The position numbers were made by a program, and so were the translations under genes. Positions 20,640 through 33,115 of a stretch of 64,000 nt of DNA are shown here, piece after piece (the stretch's first letter is position 1; every line of letters begins with the position of its first letter). Source of the DNA: Sipunculus nudus (lineage: Eukaryota > Annelida > Sipuncula > Golfingiida > Sipunculidae); contig CM049322.1 in the NCBI GenBank assembly GCA_026874595.1, positions 60,764,886 through 60,828,885 of the forward strand, given 5' to 3'. The notes below the pieces were generated by a model. It saw nothing but the letters and a program-made list of their open reading frames with translations. It searched no databases and was not told the DNA's origin.

Positions 20640-23600
20640 ATTTCATTAAATGTTATAGGGATTGCAGACTCTATTAAAAGGAGAGAAATATTCCATTGGT
20701 TCCATCTTGGCAAAGCTAACATTATACTTTAACAAGAAATACACAGCACATTAAAACATGAATTACAGTGGCAAGCAGAATGGGGAGGACAGAATTTTTT
20801 TCACATGGTAAAAGTAACGCTTAAGGGGTGTGTATTCTGATTAAAAATAACATAAACTGTGAAATCCATGACATTATTCGAAGTCAAGAAGGACAGTTTT
20901 TAATTTTAGATATTACAATAGAGCAGACACGCCTTACTTTGGCAAATATGTATGGTCCCAATCGAGACCGACCAACCATATTTCATACATTTATGGACAA
21001 CATTGAATCTTTATCAAATGATAACAGAATAATAGGCGGAGAATTTAATTAAGTACTCATCATAGAAAAAGATAAAAGAGGAGGTAATCATGTTACTCAC
21101 AGAAAATCACAAGAAGTTATACAATCATGGATTGAAAATATGTATCTGATTGATATATGGCGAAACCAACACCCACAGTCATTACAATATACATGGAAAA
21201 GATATAACCCAACAAAAATATTCTGTAGATTAGACTTCTTTCTCATATCATCAGGTCTGGCAGCAAATGTGGAAAAAACATGGATAGGATCAAGTGTTAA
21301 AACTGATCAATAAACTGTAGGGATAAATTTGAATCTGAAACAAGATAAAAGGGGTCCAGGGTTTTGGAAATTAAACTGTAAACACTTAAATGACCCAAAT
21401 TATAGTACTCTTATAAATACTAGAAACTAAAGAATTCAATCCAAACACTAATCCTGCTTTGTTATGGGATACTATTAAATGCAAAATAAGGGGGGCAACA
21501 ATAACCTATGCTGCTAAAATAAAAAAAACAAAAAAAGGAATTCCTTGTCGGAATTGGAAAAACAAGTGACACAATTAGAGACGCAATATGATTTAAATTC
21601 TGACATTTAAATTCTAGAAGAAATTAAAAAAATTAAACTTAAAATTGAGAATATTTTACAAGAAAAAACAAAAGGAGCCATGTTCAGATGTAAAACAAGA
21701 TGGCATATGGATGGAGAAAAGCCATCAAAATACTTTCTGAATTTAGAAAAAAGGTTGTACAATAAAAAAGTTATACAAAAATTAAAAATAAATGATCACT
21801 ATATAACAGAACCAGACAAAGTTATGAAAGAAACAAGAAATTTCTATGAAACCCTATATACATACAACCAACTTAATTCATCAGAAAAGCAATGTTCTGA
21901 GTTCTTTAAGGATAGAGAGAATTTTAAAATATTTTCTGAAGGAGAACAGCTTAGCTGTGACCAAGAGTTAACTGAAAAAGAACTTTTTAGCTGCCTTAAA
22001 ACGTTTCAAAATGGTAAAAGTCCTGGCACTGATGGACTGCCTTGTGAATTTTACATTATTTTTGGGAAGATATTAAATCAGAGCTGATAACATCCTATAA
22101 ACATTCACTCTCTCTGGGAAACCTAAATATATCTCAAAGACAAAGTATTATTACTTTAATTCCTAAAAAATCAAAAGACCCCCTACTATTGAAAAACTGG
22201 AGACCTATGTCATTACTTAATTTTGACTATAAATTAATAACTAAATGTATAGCGCTGAGACTGCAGAAAGTACTTCAAATCGATACATTGGGGAAAACAT
22301 AAACAGAATTTATAATTTAATGACTTACTGTATAAAAAATGAAATTAAAGGCAACCTTATGTTAATAGATTTTGAAAAAGCGTTCGATTTGTTAGAATGG
22401 TCATTTATACAAAAACACTTAAATATTTTAACTTCGGAAACACTTTCTGTAAGTGGATTGAGATTTTCTATCATGATATCTCCTCATGTGTCATAAACAA
22501 TGGAAGGGCTTCAAGCTTCTTTCCAGTGAGCAGTGGGGTAAGACAAGGTTGCCCACTTTCACCGTATTTGTATATTTTATGTGCAGAAATATTGGCAACT
22601 AGAATAAGGGATAGCCCTGATATAAGTGGTATAAAGATAAATAATGTAGGACATGTGATATCACAGTATGCTGACGATACTGTATTATTTCTAAATAATG
22701 AATTGGAAACGGTAAAACAAATTTTAAAATTATTCCATAGATTTGATTCTATTAGTGGTTTAAAGATTAATGTAGAAAAAACTATTATGATGCAAATAGG
22801 AAGCCATGAGCAAGGAAAAGATGAAATAGCAAGTTTAGGCATTAAGTGGACAAAAGGGGCAGTTACAATATTGGGGGTCCAGATTAATAACAAACTTGAA
22901 AATCTATATCAACTGAATTACAAACCAGCACTGGAAAGAATGAAAAATTTAATAAAAATTTGGTCAAAAAGGAATCTGACACCGTTAGGAAAAATTACAA
23001 TTATCAAAGCAGAACTTGTGTCACAAATACAATACCAAATGACACTGTTGCCAGAACCACCCAAGACATTTTTAATAGAATTGGAAAGACTTCTTTTTAT
23101 GTTCTTATGGAACTCAAAAACTGATAAAATAAAAAGGACGACTGTCATAGCACCATATCATCATGGTGGACTAAATATGATAGATATACATATAAAACTT
23201 AAGGCAACAAAACTAGCATGGGTAAACAGATTATTTAAAGATCAGTTGAATCATGGATGGAGATAGATAATTGATACTAATTTGAATAATATGGCTTCAT
23301 ATTTTTTCCCCTGTAATCTCCGAGAAGCTGATTTGATGCAGCTTGCATTGTTAAAGAAAATGAACACTTTTTTGGAGAGAAATTATCACTGAATGGTGTA
23401 ATTATAATTTTCATAATCCAGAAACTGTTGGTAAATATTTAAGCCAGACTCTGTGGTTCAATTCACATATTAAGATTAACAACTCTGTTGTTTTGTATAA
23501 AGATTGGTATCATGCAGGGATAAGATTTATTCACGATATCACCAAAAATGTAAATAATACTTATTTTTTCTACACTATCAGTGAACTGGAAGAGTTATAC

Positions 23601-24326
23601 AAGATAAAAATTAAAATAATGGCTTATAATAGTATTATAGAAGCTATACCCAACATATGGAAATGGAAAATTAAGAGGTCTGAAACAAATCCTGTTCCGA
23701 GACATAAGGTTCACAAGATAATGCAGATGAAAAAACCGGTGAAAACAATATATGCTGAACTTTTGAATAAACAATACACACAGCCCAATAGAGTTATGAT
23801 AAAATGGCAGCAAGAAATAGGGGTTATCAACCAAGATCAAGTGTTAAAAGCTTTTGTAAATATTCCATCATTAACATTGGCTACAAAATTAAGGTATTTC
23901 CAGTTTAAGATATTACATAGGATAATAGCATTAAACCCTTTTTTGGCTAAGTTGGGATTAGCTAAAAATGACCTATGCACTTTTTGCAGAAGAGAGAAAG
24001 AAACCATAACACACTTCTTTTATCAATGTGATCAAATATATAACTTGTGGACAGCAGTTTTTAACTGGCTGGGCAAATTTAATATCCCTAGAATATTCTA
24101 TTTAGAAGTGATTTTGATGAATTTGAGCACAGATAGATTACTTGATAACATTATATTGCTTGTGAAATATTATATATATATAACAAAGTGTAAAAAGCAA
24201 ACACCATGTTTAAAAGGTGTGATCAATTTTATTCGTTTAAACTATAAAATGGAAAGAAACATTGCAATAAGCAAAGATAAATTAGTAAAACATAACATGT
24301 TGTGGAATAGATATACATGCTGCTAA
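20640..24326 (+). pseudogene. L1/Tx1-like ORF2 (EN-RT-knuckle), frameshifted
   Basis: Endonuclease pieces include ISLNVIGIADSIKRREIFHW near 20,640, LANMYGPNRDRPTIF near 20,940 and RLDFFLISSGLAANVEKTW near 21,230. RT pieces include NGKSPGTDGLPCEFY near 22,010, NWRPMSLLNFDYKLITKCIA near 22,200, LMLIDFEKAFD near 22,360, VRQGCPLSPYLYILCAEILA near 22,540 and YADD at 22,667-22,678. The last long frame (23,493-24,326) holds the knuckle CTFCRREKETITHFFYQC (CX2C-X8-HX4C). Breaks occur at about 21,050, 21,310, 22,087, 22,250, 22,400 and 23,270-23,490. Catalytic motifs are still present but no single frame spans them. Confidence 0.85.
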
Positions 24327-24330
24327 AAAA

Positions 24331-27059
24331 TTTTTGATTACATGTAGGGCGTAGTTGTGTGTTGTATATATGTATAGATTATTTTTATTTTTTTTTATGT
24401 GTTTTATTTGGTTATTTTGTGTTTGTAATTTTGTAAGTCTCTGACCAGCGATCATATCCCAAGCCGGTCGTGTGTTAATGTAAACACAGCGCCGGGCCCA
24501 CTTGGACAAACCTGAAATTGTGATCATAGCTAGCCTGACAGCTATTTAATTAACTCACCCTCGTCAGCGTACTTGTCTGACCACATCAAAGTGGCTTTCT
24601 GGTTTTTCCAGATCAAACACATCCTGGGCAAGCCAAACTACAAAGCCGAATTTGCAAATAACCATTATATCATATGACAATTAACTAAATCTAATACATG
24701 AATTAGGCTTCACAATTTGCTATTCCAAACCCTAAAATATTATCTACTGGTCTTTTGTTACATATTTCTGGTATTATGAGGATATAAGTGCAATACAGTA
24801 GACTGATAATTGTTACGCATATTCAATTGAAGCATCTTTGAAATTTGTAAAAGATGTTTTCAAATACCACGCATTTTAAATCTGTTCCGTTAAAAAAAGT
24901 CTTGTAGCAATAATTGCATTGATGAAGTATTATGTAACCTTCCGTTCTTTTCATGACAAACTTGAGTAATTCAATACGACACGGGATTCTTTTACATTAT
25001 ACACAGCGAGTTATACACAGCATCTGCATATATTATGGTATCGTAAGTTAATCGATAACGGCGGTTTCTAATGTGTCTATAGCACGCTCTTCAGTTATTT
25101 TTTCAACTGTACAGTTTTTACTCATATATGAAACTCAATGAAAATACTTGAACATTCATAAGTGTACTGACAGGCCTCATTAGGCCAGAACAATGTTGCT
25201 CATTAACGAGACACCTTCCCCATCTCGTTATAGCATCTCGATTATTCAGATGCGTACCAGATTTGAAATAATAAAATTTTTAACCATGAGTCCCGGACCC
25301 TCCAAAATATGCCATATTAAAAACCTTGATATATATATATATATATATAGCTTTCATCTTCATCAATGGAATACTGTTTTTCGTAGGAACTTAATACTGT
25401 TACCAGTATTTAATATCCATTTGGATCAAATCCAGTAGCTGCCTGTCCACTACTCATTCCGAACTACCTTTCCCTCTGACCATCACTTCCTTTTAACTTC
25501 ATCAGTAATGCTAACCTAAAGAAATATGTTTGCTAATCTCATATATTCTATATGTTCGATATAAAAACTGTAATCGTTAGCGTATCGGCTTGGTAATTAA
25601 ATCAGTATTGATCATTAGAACGATAATGCAAAAGTGTTATTAATAAAATATAAGTGTTTTTTATCCAATAAGGATATTATATTCTAGATCTGAGATCTTG
25701 TAACAAATTGTCTATTACTGCGTTGCAAACATTGTTCCATTGTTACCTTTAATTTGACCAAAATCATGTAATTGATGTTTTGAACTGATTTTGTTTAAAA
25801 TTTATTTTATCAAATATATGTTGACAATTTTTTCCGTTAACTTTTCGTAACTGTGGTTCGTTATGTATCAGTGGTAGAATCGCAAATGTTTTGAAAGCGA
25901 CCAGTTTCTACTCTTAAAGGCTAAATACCGCATGTTAATCGAGCCGTCAGAGACCTCTTTCACTTGGAAAGATTTATTTTAAGTATATTTATATTTCCAG
26001 TTTTGTTTTCATTGGTTTAACAGTCCTTAGTTTTGGCTTGTTATTAACATCTGAAAACCATTTCTCCTTAACAAATCAAACTTATCTTTTCCATGGCTTT
26101 ATAAACTGAACAGATCTCTTTGTTTTCGGAAATTGTTAACATATCTATATATTTTCAAGTAATATTGCCACATTAGCACACCAGCTATTTATTGTATTGT
26201 AATAGTCCCAGTAAAAAGTCTCTTTATTAATCTTTGCGAGTCCATACTGACTATCCGGTTCCAAAATTTTATAATTATTGTATATATACACTCCGTACAT
26301 GAAGTCTACCCCTTCTATGCTGCCATTCCCGGAAAAGGACAAAATCTGTGAACACCCAAGAAATATCGAATCGCCCTGTTTTGTTCCTTGATCCAAGGTG
26401 GCGTTTTTACAGCTCTCCATACTTTTCCTGTGTAATTTAAGGATAGGAACAACTCCGGCATGTGAACTTGGTGAAACTGTTAATTGTTACATTTTTTAAA
26501 TAGTAAAGCTTGGCAATTATTTCTTAAAGACCTCTTGAACTTGAGTGAGCTATAATATTAATACTTGTATTATACGTCATGAATTCTTCAGTGTAGAAAC
26601 CTTAATATCTATATTTATTATAGCTTAACCATACTTGAATTCGATGAATTAGGAGACAGCAGCCAAATTTTACACCAGCTATCAATCTTATATAGCATAC
26701 ATTGCATTGCGGAAGCAGAAAGGTGTGTATGCACTGTGCACTACGAATTTGAAGGACGCCGAAAGCGTTTTGTGTGTGTGTGTGTATTTATCTACATATT
26801 TATATATCCTTGTCCATAAAGGTGCAAACATTCCTCTTTTATCAAAATTTATTTTTAAATATCATATCCGTCTGAACATGTGGAAGAACACTTTATATGA
26901 TTTTCATAAATGGTATCTAAATATGTTTGGATTTTATGTATAATTTGCGCTTTATATCTAAAATCACACCCACGCAAATAGCCACACACACCTAACACAC
27001 AAATATATATATATATATATTGTTTCAAGGTGTACATAGAAGCGAACTGTCATGCTAGT
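24331..27059. other. Long intron stretch, no gene recognised
   Basis: AT-rich sequence with a short (AT)n at about 25,330 and a (TG)n at about 26,770. A minus-strand open frame at 26,420-26,145 (91 codons, two Cys pairs) has no recognised domain and no good splice context. The first 300 bases may hold the 3' UTR of the LINE. Confidence 0.5.
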
Positions 27060-27200
27060 GAAGCTTGCTTTTCTGGCAAAGCGGTTTGGATGCCGGATAT
27101 GTGCGCCACCGAAATGGGTCGAATCTCCGACCGGCCCAATTTTCCCCTGACCAAAATGTTTACGTGACAATATATAGCAATGTATCATTACTCATATCAA
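27060..27200 (+). mobile_element. tRNA-derived SINE fragment
   Basis: A perfect pol III A box (TGGCAAAGCGG, 27,074-27,084) is followed 33 bases later by a B-box-like GGTCGAATCTC (27,117-27,127), the spacing expected for a tRNA head. The intervening sequence does not fold as a proper tRNA, so this is likely the 5' part of a tRNA-derived SINE. Boundaries are approximate. Confidence 0.5.
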
Positions 27201-29593
27201 AATACATACACAATCCTAATCCCCCAGGCATTCCCGCGTGTTTATATATAAATATACTAGTATATTATTGTCAGCATATATATCTATACATGCCTCCGCA
27301 CCGGAAAAAAATTGTATTCAACACCCTGCCCAAATATTAATTAGCACATTCATACAGTTCACTGCATTTTTTACCTGTTTTGGTAAAACCTCTGTCGTCT
27401 CGAATGGAAATGTTTCTGATTTGGTTGGTAATCAACTAAATCTGTGTTTCCTGCCAACAAAATTCCGTATCCAACCACAACTTGAATAAATCCGATTTAC
27501 CCGGACGCCAAATCACTTCTGTCTCTCTCTCACTCTCTTCCTCTCTCTTTGAAGCAACTAGGCATACATGGAAAATTGTTTGCTGTCTTGTAAGCCCTTG
27601 ACTTTGAGTGTTTTCGACTTGAAAGCGGCTTCATATATTATCATACATAAAAATTAACATAATATACTTTATTGTTTTAGGAATTTCACCCACTAATAAT
27701 ATTGTTGTTATATATATGTGTCAGTATAGTCAAACAATCACACTCTATACGGTTATCAAATAATGTATTTTTCAGATTAATTGAATTACCCAGTAAAACA
27801 CTGTATTGGTTGATAATCAATAACTGTTAACAGAAAGATAGACATAGAATATGTACTTATAAAAGGCACTGGTCAGCTTCCGTTCGCGTTGAGGGAGGCG
27901 TGTTCCACATACCATTGTCACTGCATGGTTCGTCCGTTTTATAGTTAGTGTGTTCCTGGCAGACGTTCAAACGCATATACGCTGACAGACACATGGACCT
28001 TCATTTACACTGTGCGATTTTTCGTGCATTTACTCATACGTGCACATGGGTATTGAGCTTCAGCCGAGTGATTAAAAATGTCATCTTCTCAAACTATTCA
28101 TAAATCGATTTAAAAGACAAATATTTATAAAAATTATAATGAAAAAATCATTATAAATGTTACTTATGTAATAATAATGTAACAAAAAGTACAAATAGTA
28201 GTATTGATTGTAGTGAAGCGACCGTAATAAAAACGAAGTTAGTTTTGCTGTACCCATAATAAATGCACCAACTGCATGAAGGATTTTAGATCTCTTTTCA
28301 CATTTTGCTACATATATTTATGTTTTCAGTGAACTGTTACACGCCAGGTTAATTTTTTTTTCAAATTTGCTGTAAGGTAAGAAATGAGGAAAATCGGTGA
28401 ACTTATAAAACGTTTTGACTAGACCTGTCTTCATGAGATAATTCGTATACTTTGTCTTGCTCCATATTATGTTTTTGTCAATTTTGAGAGTTAATTCAAA
28501 CATGTTTATTTATTTATTAATTACAACTTGTTCTGCAGGTCTGTTTGTTATTTTACCAGAAGATTTACTCTGCCAAAATATAAGCTTCAGAAGAAAATTA
28601 TAGTGTAATGATTTATAATATTGAACGATCTATTTGAGACCGTTGCATATCTTGCTGTTGTCATCATGGAAGGGGGGGGGGGGTTGCATTGTGATGGGAG
28701 GAAGCATGGTCACAAGGCTAAATCTGGATCCCCTTCTCTAGAAGTTGTAGACTATTCCTCGGAGTGGAAAATACAGCTATAAATAAAAACTGAGCATTAT
28801 AATAGCCCAACCTCCGCGATTTTCGACCAACCTAAAAAAAACTCATTTTTTAACTGTTTCATCTCCTTTACACAAGGACTTATGTGAAATATATATTTTG
28901 CTGTCTGTTATCAGCCCTTTCTGGTCAAGATCATGCTAGCTTTGTATATAACACAAACAAAACTCATCTCAACAGAACGCGCCAAATTGTCTCTGATCAT
29001 TCCGCCATAAAACAAACAACATCCAGGCACTCGAAAATCTGGGGCTCTCGTACCAGTTCCAAGTGATGTTATTTACATTGACTTCTCTGTCAAGTTGCTG
29101 ATGCTACTGTCTGTTACCTGGTGTTTAAGTTCAGTATGAACATGTCCTAACATGTATGATATACACTACTCTCCCAAGTTTCGACTCATATGATACAATA
29201 CTCTCTCACCGTATAATATTCACGTCATGCATTGCATATTTGTCCTTTGTTTATATCATCTGATAGTATACCATTCTTACTACCATTACAATAACTTATT
29301 AAAATCTATTAATTTATTATATCAATGATTTTTTTTTATTAATAACAACATGACTAATATACTGGTCTAACAAATGAACATACTACCATGTAACTCATTG
29401 GTATCCCCCCCGCACATAAACACGAAGTTCAGGTTAAATATTACAACCATACCATTCTCTTTGACGAAAAGTGAGCATCCCCTCGACCCCCTCGACTTAA
29501 ATGCTTATGACATATTTATACTTTTCAGTTTCTTAGTATAACGAATTATTGGAGTATTTCTCAATACAAGCGATCTCTTGATATCGTTGATAG
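27201..29593. other. Intron sequence to lectin exon 3
   Basis: AT-rich, with a CT-rich microsatellite at about 27,515-27,552 and a G13-15 homopolymer near 28,670-28,684. No exon recognised until the acceptor GTTGATAG ending at 29,593. Confidence 0.5.
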
Positions 29594-29811
29594 GGTTTTG
29601 GAGTTCCGGTACCGACGAAGACGTAGAAGGGGTGTGGAAGTGGTCATCAACAGGAGGTCCAGTGGACCGCACCCTGCCGGCTGTTTTCAACGTGAGAGGT
29701 GGCATACCAGAGGACTGTTTGTTTATACGCTGGGAAACAACCTCCAGCTACTGGGGTGATGCTACCTGTACTGGGACCGCCTTCACACTTTGCGAGGTGC
29801 CAATCAATTAG
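29594..29811 (+). CDS. C-type lectin domain, C-terminal half and stop (terminal exon)
   Basis: After the acceptor ending at 29,593, GG completes a Trp codon with the T left from exon 16,487-16,702, and 71 further residues lead to TAG at 29,809-29,811. Features of the fold are clear: FWSSGTDEDVEGVWKW (the 'W.sG..D...eg.W.W' strand), PEDCLFIRW with the third core Cys, SYWGDATC with the fourth, and FTLCE with the last. All six cysteines of a long-form domain are therefore present across the two exons. The EPN or QPD sugar-specificity loop is absent, and WND is WGD, so classical calcium-dependent mannose or galactose binding is doubtful. Only three residues follow CEV, so the domain is C-terminal and there is no membrane anchor after it. 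Confidence 0.92.
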
Positions 29812-29824
29812 TTGTAAACCTAAT

Positions 29825-29830
29825 AATAAA
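29825..29830 (+). terminator. Polyadenylation signal of the lectin gene
   Basis: AATAAA starts 13 bases after the lectin stop codon. It is the first canonical signal downstream; the very short 3' UTR is unusual but possible. Confidence 0.55.
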
Positions 29831-30127
29831 ACGTTTCCATGGATTATTCTATTAATTTTTGGTGGCCTTTATTTCTTCTCCCTTGACTTTTTTTGTTTTA
29901 TACACAAAGGTATCGGCCTGTGTGGTTAAACCGTACAAAAATAATAACTCTTTAAAAAAGTCCCCAAGTTTTAGATCTCGTACGTTTAACATGTAAAACA
30001 AAATGTCTAAGTGTATACAAGTGTATTATATATATAAAATGGAACTGCGGCGAAATAAAAAAAAAACAAGATCAGCTTGTTTCAATGAAATTTGGGCGTT
30101 GTACTAATTTTCCTTGTATATAGCTTA

Positions 30128-30130
<3 letters not shown>

Positions 30131-30176
<46 letters not shown>
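30131..30176. repeat. (GA)n microsatellite
   Basis: About 45 bases of pure AG repeat. In minus orientation it is a (CT)n tail directly after the neighbouring SINE head. Confidence 0.97.
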
Positions 30177-30177
<1 letters not shown>

Positions 30178-30189
30178 TATGAATAGCCA

Positions 30190-30315
30190 TGCTGGTTCAT
30201 TGTTTTACAGATGGAAAGGGTATACACAGAAAAGTGGTTCACTGCCAGTGGGATTCAAACCCACGATCTTCCGATTTCCGGTGCGGCTGCCTTAGTCTTC
30301 TTGGCCATGTCAGAT
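30190..30315 (-). mobile_element. tRNA-derived SINE, minus strand
   Basis: On the minus strand, an A-box-like TGGCCAAGAAGACTAAGGC (30,305-30,287) is followed by B box GGTTTGAATCC (30,261-30,251), in a tRNA Leu/Ser-like arrangement, then a (CT)n tract. This is a SINE head with pol III promoter rather than a functional tRNA gene: the arms do not all pair. Confidence 0.6.
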
Positions 30316-30363
30316 CCCCAATCCCTCTGTGTATTTTTTACACTTTTATAGGAACCAGAGAAG

Positions 30364-30385
30364 TGACGTCACGGTTATGACGTCA
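30364..30385. promoter_or_regulatory. Two perfect CRE palindromes
   Basis: TGACGTCA occurs at 30,364-30,371 and again at 30,378-30,385, 14 bases centre to centre. This is the full cAMP-response element bound by CREB/ATF bZIP dimers. They lie about 95 bases before the telomeric repeat tract that opens the 20.5-kb array. No promoter can be shown nearby. Confidence 0.55.
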
Positions 30386-30478
30386 TAGTCTCACCCACTA
30401 CATCTGTCGGCAGGGCGTTTTTTGCATGCAGCAGGAAGAACTGATCGCTTAATATGGCGTACCACATATATTATACAT

Positions 30479-30557
30479 GGGTTAGGTTAGGGTTAGGGTT
30501 AGGGTTAGGTTAGGTTAGGTTAGGGTTAGGGTTAGGTTAGGGTTAGGGTTAGGGTTA
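30479..30557 (+). repeat. Interstitial telomeric repeat, unit A
   Basis: A run of TTAGGG repeats with several TTAGG variants, the animal telomere motif. It marks the left edge of the first copy of the long duplicated unit; sequence to its left is not shared with the second copy. Confidence 0.95.
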
Positions 30558-31491
30558 GATACCGGACGTTAGTCACCACTTAGACACAACTTAACAAGAC
30601 TTAGGGGAGCCTTAAGTGGGTTTTGGTCTTAAGTGACTTGCTTAAGTATGCGACACTTAGACTAACGTGTTAAAACGCTAACCACGAAACACCCCTATAC
30701 TAACCCTGGGTTATCACACTGCTTAAGCAAAATTTTCAACACTTACACAGGATATAACTCAAATGACTTACTGCTTAAGCAGCCGATTAAGTTGACTTAC
30801 TTAAATTTACTTAACAAATTTTAAATTTTTCGGGGCAAAATGATACCGGAAGGTGGCGCCCCCATTGACCACTGCGGCCATCGCTGGCACTAAATTCCAG
30901 GGTTAGGACACTTCTGCTTAGGTGTTGGCTAAGTCAAAAACATATATTGGTCAATCACAATGACCAGAGGTCATTAGCGAGGCTACAGTGTACAGGGTTA
31001 GGTGCAGTGGACAATTCTTGACCCCAAAAAAATAAAAGCGCACATTTTTATGGAAAATTTGAATTTTAACAGAATTTATAAAAGTTTGACCCCATCTGAC
31101 CGGTCAAGGCCGATTGAAATAAAGGCTTTACGGTAGAGATGGCCGCCCCCATACGGTCAGCCGGCGGCCATTGTGGGCGGAGAGGGAGAGGGAGAGTGGG
31201 CAAACCCCCTGGTTTACTTAGGCTCCAAAACGTAGGGGAGACAGAGGGTTCGCCCACACGCGGCTGACCGGTTCCACTGACCACAGGTTAAGGCGTTACC
31301 CAACACTTAACGGCAGGGGGCGCGACTGACAGTATAGTTGAATTAAAAATTTAAAATACTAAACAGATATACTGTAAACTTTTTGTACACTTGGACAGAT
31401 TTTGAAAATTAAATTAAAAAAAAATTAATTTTTAAAAACTCCGCAAAATCCTGGCTTTTTGGGCAACCTTGACCAACAAACGTCATAATTT

Positions 31492-32200
31492 GACGAGAAG
31501 CAGTAAACTGGACCGTGGGACACAAGTTTTGAAAAATTAAATTGAAAACTTTTGAAAATAAACGATTTTTTCTAAATTTCCCTGTTAACCTACCTAAGGG
31601 TTAAAATACCACTTATTGACCAGCGTATCGACTTTCGATTACCATCTGTCCGCCAGGGGTCGCTGCGTTTCAACGTGAATTTGTTCTTACATGAGTAGTT
31701 ATGTGGGTGTGAATATATATATATATATATTTATGTATATATATATATATATTTATATATATAACGGCATAATATGACGAGAAGCAGTAAACTGGGCCGT
31801 GGGACACAAGTTTTGAAAAATTAAATTGAAAACTTTTGAAAATAAACGATTTTTTCTAAATTTCCCTGTTAACCTACCTAAGGGTTAGAATACCACTTAT
31901 TGACCAGCGTATCGACTTTCGATTACCATCTGTCCGCCAGGGGTCGCTGCGTTTCAACGTGAATTTGTTCTTACATGAGTAGTTATGTGGGTGTGAATAT
32001 ATATATATATATATATATATTTATGTATATATATATATATATTTATATATATAACGGCATAATATGACGAGAAGCAGTAAACTGGGCCGTGGGACACAAG
32101 TTTTGAAAATTTAATTTGAAAACTTTTGGAAATAACCGGCTTTTTCTACAGTTCACTGTTAACCTACCTAAGGGTTAGTAGATAACACTTAACACAAACT
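31492..32200. repeat. 287-bp tandem repeat, three copies (unit A)
   Basis: GACGAGAAGCAGTAAACTGG recurs at 31,492, 31,776 and 32,066 (spacings 284 and 290; length changes sit in the AT tract). Each full copy also has a CGCCAGGGGTCGCTGCG core and ends with an (AT)n-rich tract. The third copy diverges after about 130 bases. Confidence 0.9.
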
Positions 32201-32509
32201 CTTTAAAAAATCAATCACGCTATTCAAAAAAGGTCTTTTTTCAACAGGATGTGTGTTTCCAAAAGACATAAATAATTAATAATTAATTAAAAAAACAATA
32301 AATGTTACAATGCTGTTTGTATACTTGGATCCTAGCTTTTTGGGCCACCTTGACCAAATTTTAATTAAAATTTAATGTAAAACTACACAGGAGTATATAA
32401 CTATACATATGTATATATATATATATATGGAGAGAGATACTAGTCCGACAAACACAAGGGTTATCTGTTAAAATCCCGTTCATTTGGACACAAGCTGATA
32501 AGCCTAGGT

Positions 32510-32581
32510 CGCCCTCTGGTGGCAGGAACATTAACTATTTTGCCTGACTGGCCTCAATATTCTTTTATAGTACATATATAT

Positions 32582-32619
<38 letters not shown>

Positions 32620-32931
32620 CCTACGAGTTTGCGTACGTTGGTTCAAGCACGGCAAAACTTGAACAGTATAACGAGGTTGTACATTATAACGAGGTTGGAC
32701 ATTAAAACGAGGTTGTTCATTCTAACCATGTTGTTCATTTTAACCACATTGTTCATTTTAACCAGGTTGATCATTTTAACGAGGTTGGACATTATAACCA
32801 GGTCGATCGTTTTAACGGGGTTGGACCCAGGGTTGTTGATCTGTTAAAATCCCTTTCATTTGGACCCGTTATTTTCACCAAATGGGTCCAGCCGGTCTTC
32901 TGGCCCATAAGCCTGGGTCGCCCCCTGGTGG
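32510..32931 (-). promoter_or_regulatory. Two CTCF-consensus motifs in module A1
   Basis: On the minus strand CCACCAGAGGGCG (32,510-32,522) and CCACCAGGGGGCG (32,919-32,931) both fit the CTCF core CCASYAGRKGGCR at every position. The same two sites recur in each module copy. Binding has not been shown; the match to the consensus is what the sequence gives. Confidence 0.5.
32670..32831. repeat. 18-bp minisatellite, nine units
   Basis: Nine 18-base units of the form AACGAGGTTGNNCATTNT, without any indel. Because 18 is divisible by three, the + strand is open and reads as a hexapeptide repeat like ITRLDI or LTRLFI; I take this as a by-product of the repeat, not a gene. Further copies lie at 35,748-35,909, 53,209-53,370 and 54,816-54,977. 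Confidence 0.93.
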
Positions 32932-33115
32932 CAGGAACAGTAACTGTTTCTTAGCTCGCACACCTTTCATCTAATTGGCCTCATTAATTGATTTACCATT
33001 CATAAATTACCAAGAAACCGCCAGGAATTATGAAATAATATACATAACGTAAACGCAGTATTTTAAATATAAAAAGGTGGAAAAAAAGGAAAAAAAGTAA
33101 ACCATTCCCCGCCGC

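Larger units (their letters stand above)
19260..24330 (+). mobile_element. L1/Tx1-like LINE with ORF1 tail and degraded ORF2
   Basis: The + strand carries the C-terminal half of an L1-type ORF1 (to 19,652), then about 1 kb of mixed sequence, then ORF2 fragments for endonuclease (from about 20,640), reverse transcriptase (about 21,680-23,266) and the C-terminal knuckle (to 24,326). It is 5' truncated or diverged next to an (AT)n tract. The 3' end is unclear; no clean poly(A) follows, though a T-rich and A-rich stretch lies at 24,370-24,430. RT is still open for 289 codons, so decay is moderate. Confidence 0.85.

Noticed and set aside
26145-26420. Minus-strand 91-codon frame with several Cys
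   Set aside because: It looks somewhat protein-like, but I recognise no domain, see no clear splice sites, and the AT-rich context makes chance plausible.
30190-30315. A functional tRNA gene
   Set aside because: A and B boxes are present but acceptor and other arms do not pair properly and a (CT)n tail follows, so a SINE is the better call.
30481-30557. CRISPR-like regularly spaced repeats
   Set aside because: The period is 5-6 bases of TTAGGG or TTAGG without spacers; these are telomeric repeats in animal DNA.
31066-31284. 72-codon minus-strand frame present in both units
   Set aside because: Short, GC-richer stretch without a domain; conservation is due to the recent duplication.
32617-32847. 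Open frame of ITRLDI-like hexapeptides (and its copies at 35,605, 53,060 and 54,673)
   Set aside because: It is a direct result of the 18-bp minisatellite being a multiple of three; nothing suggests translation.
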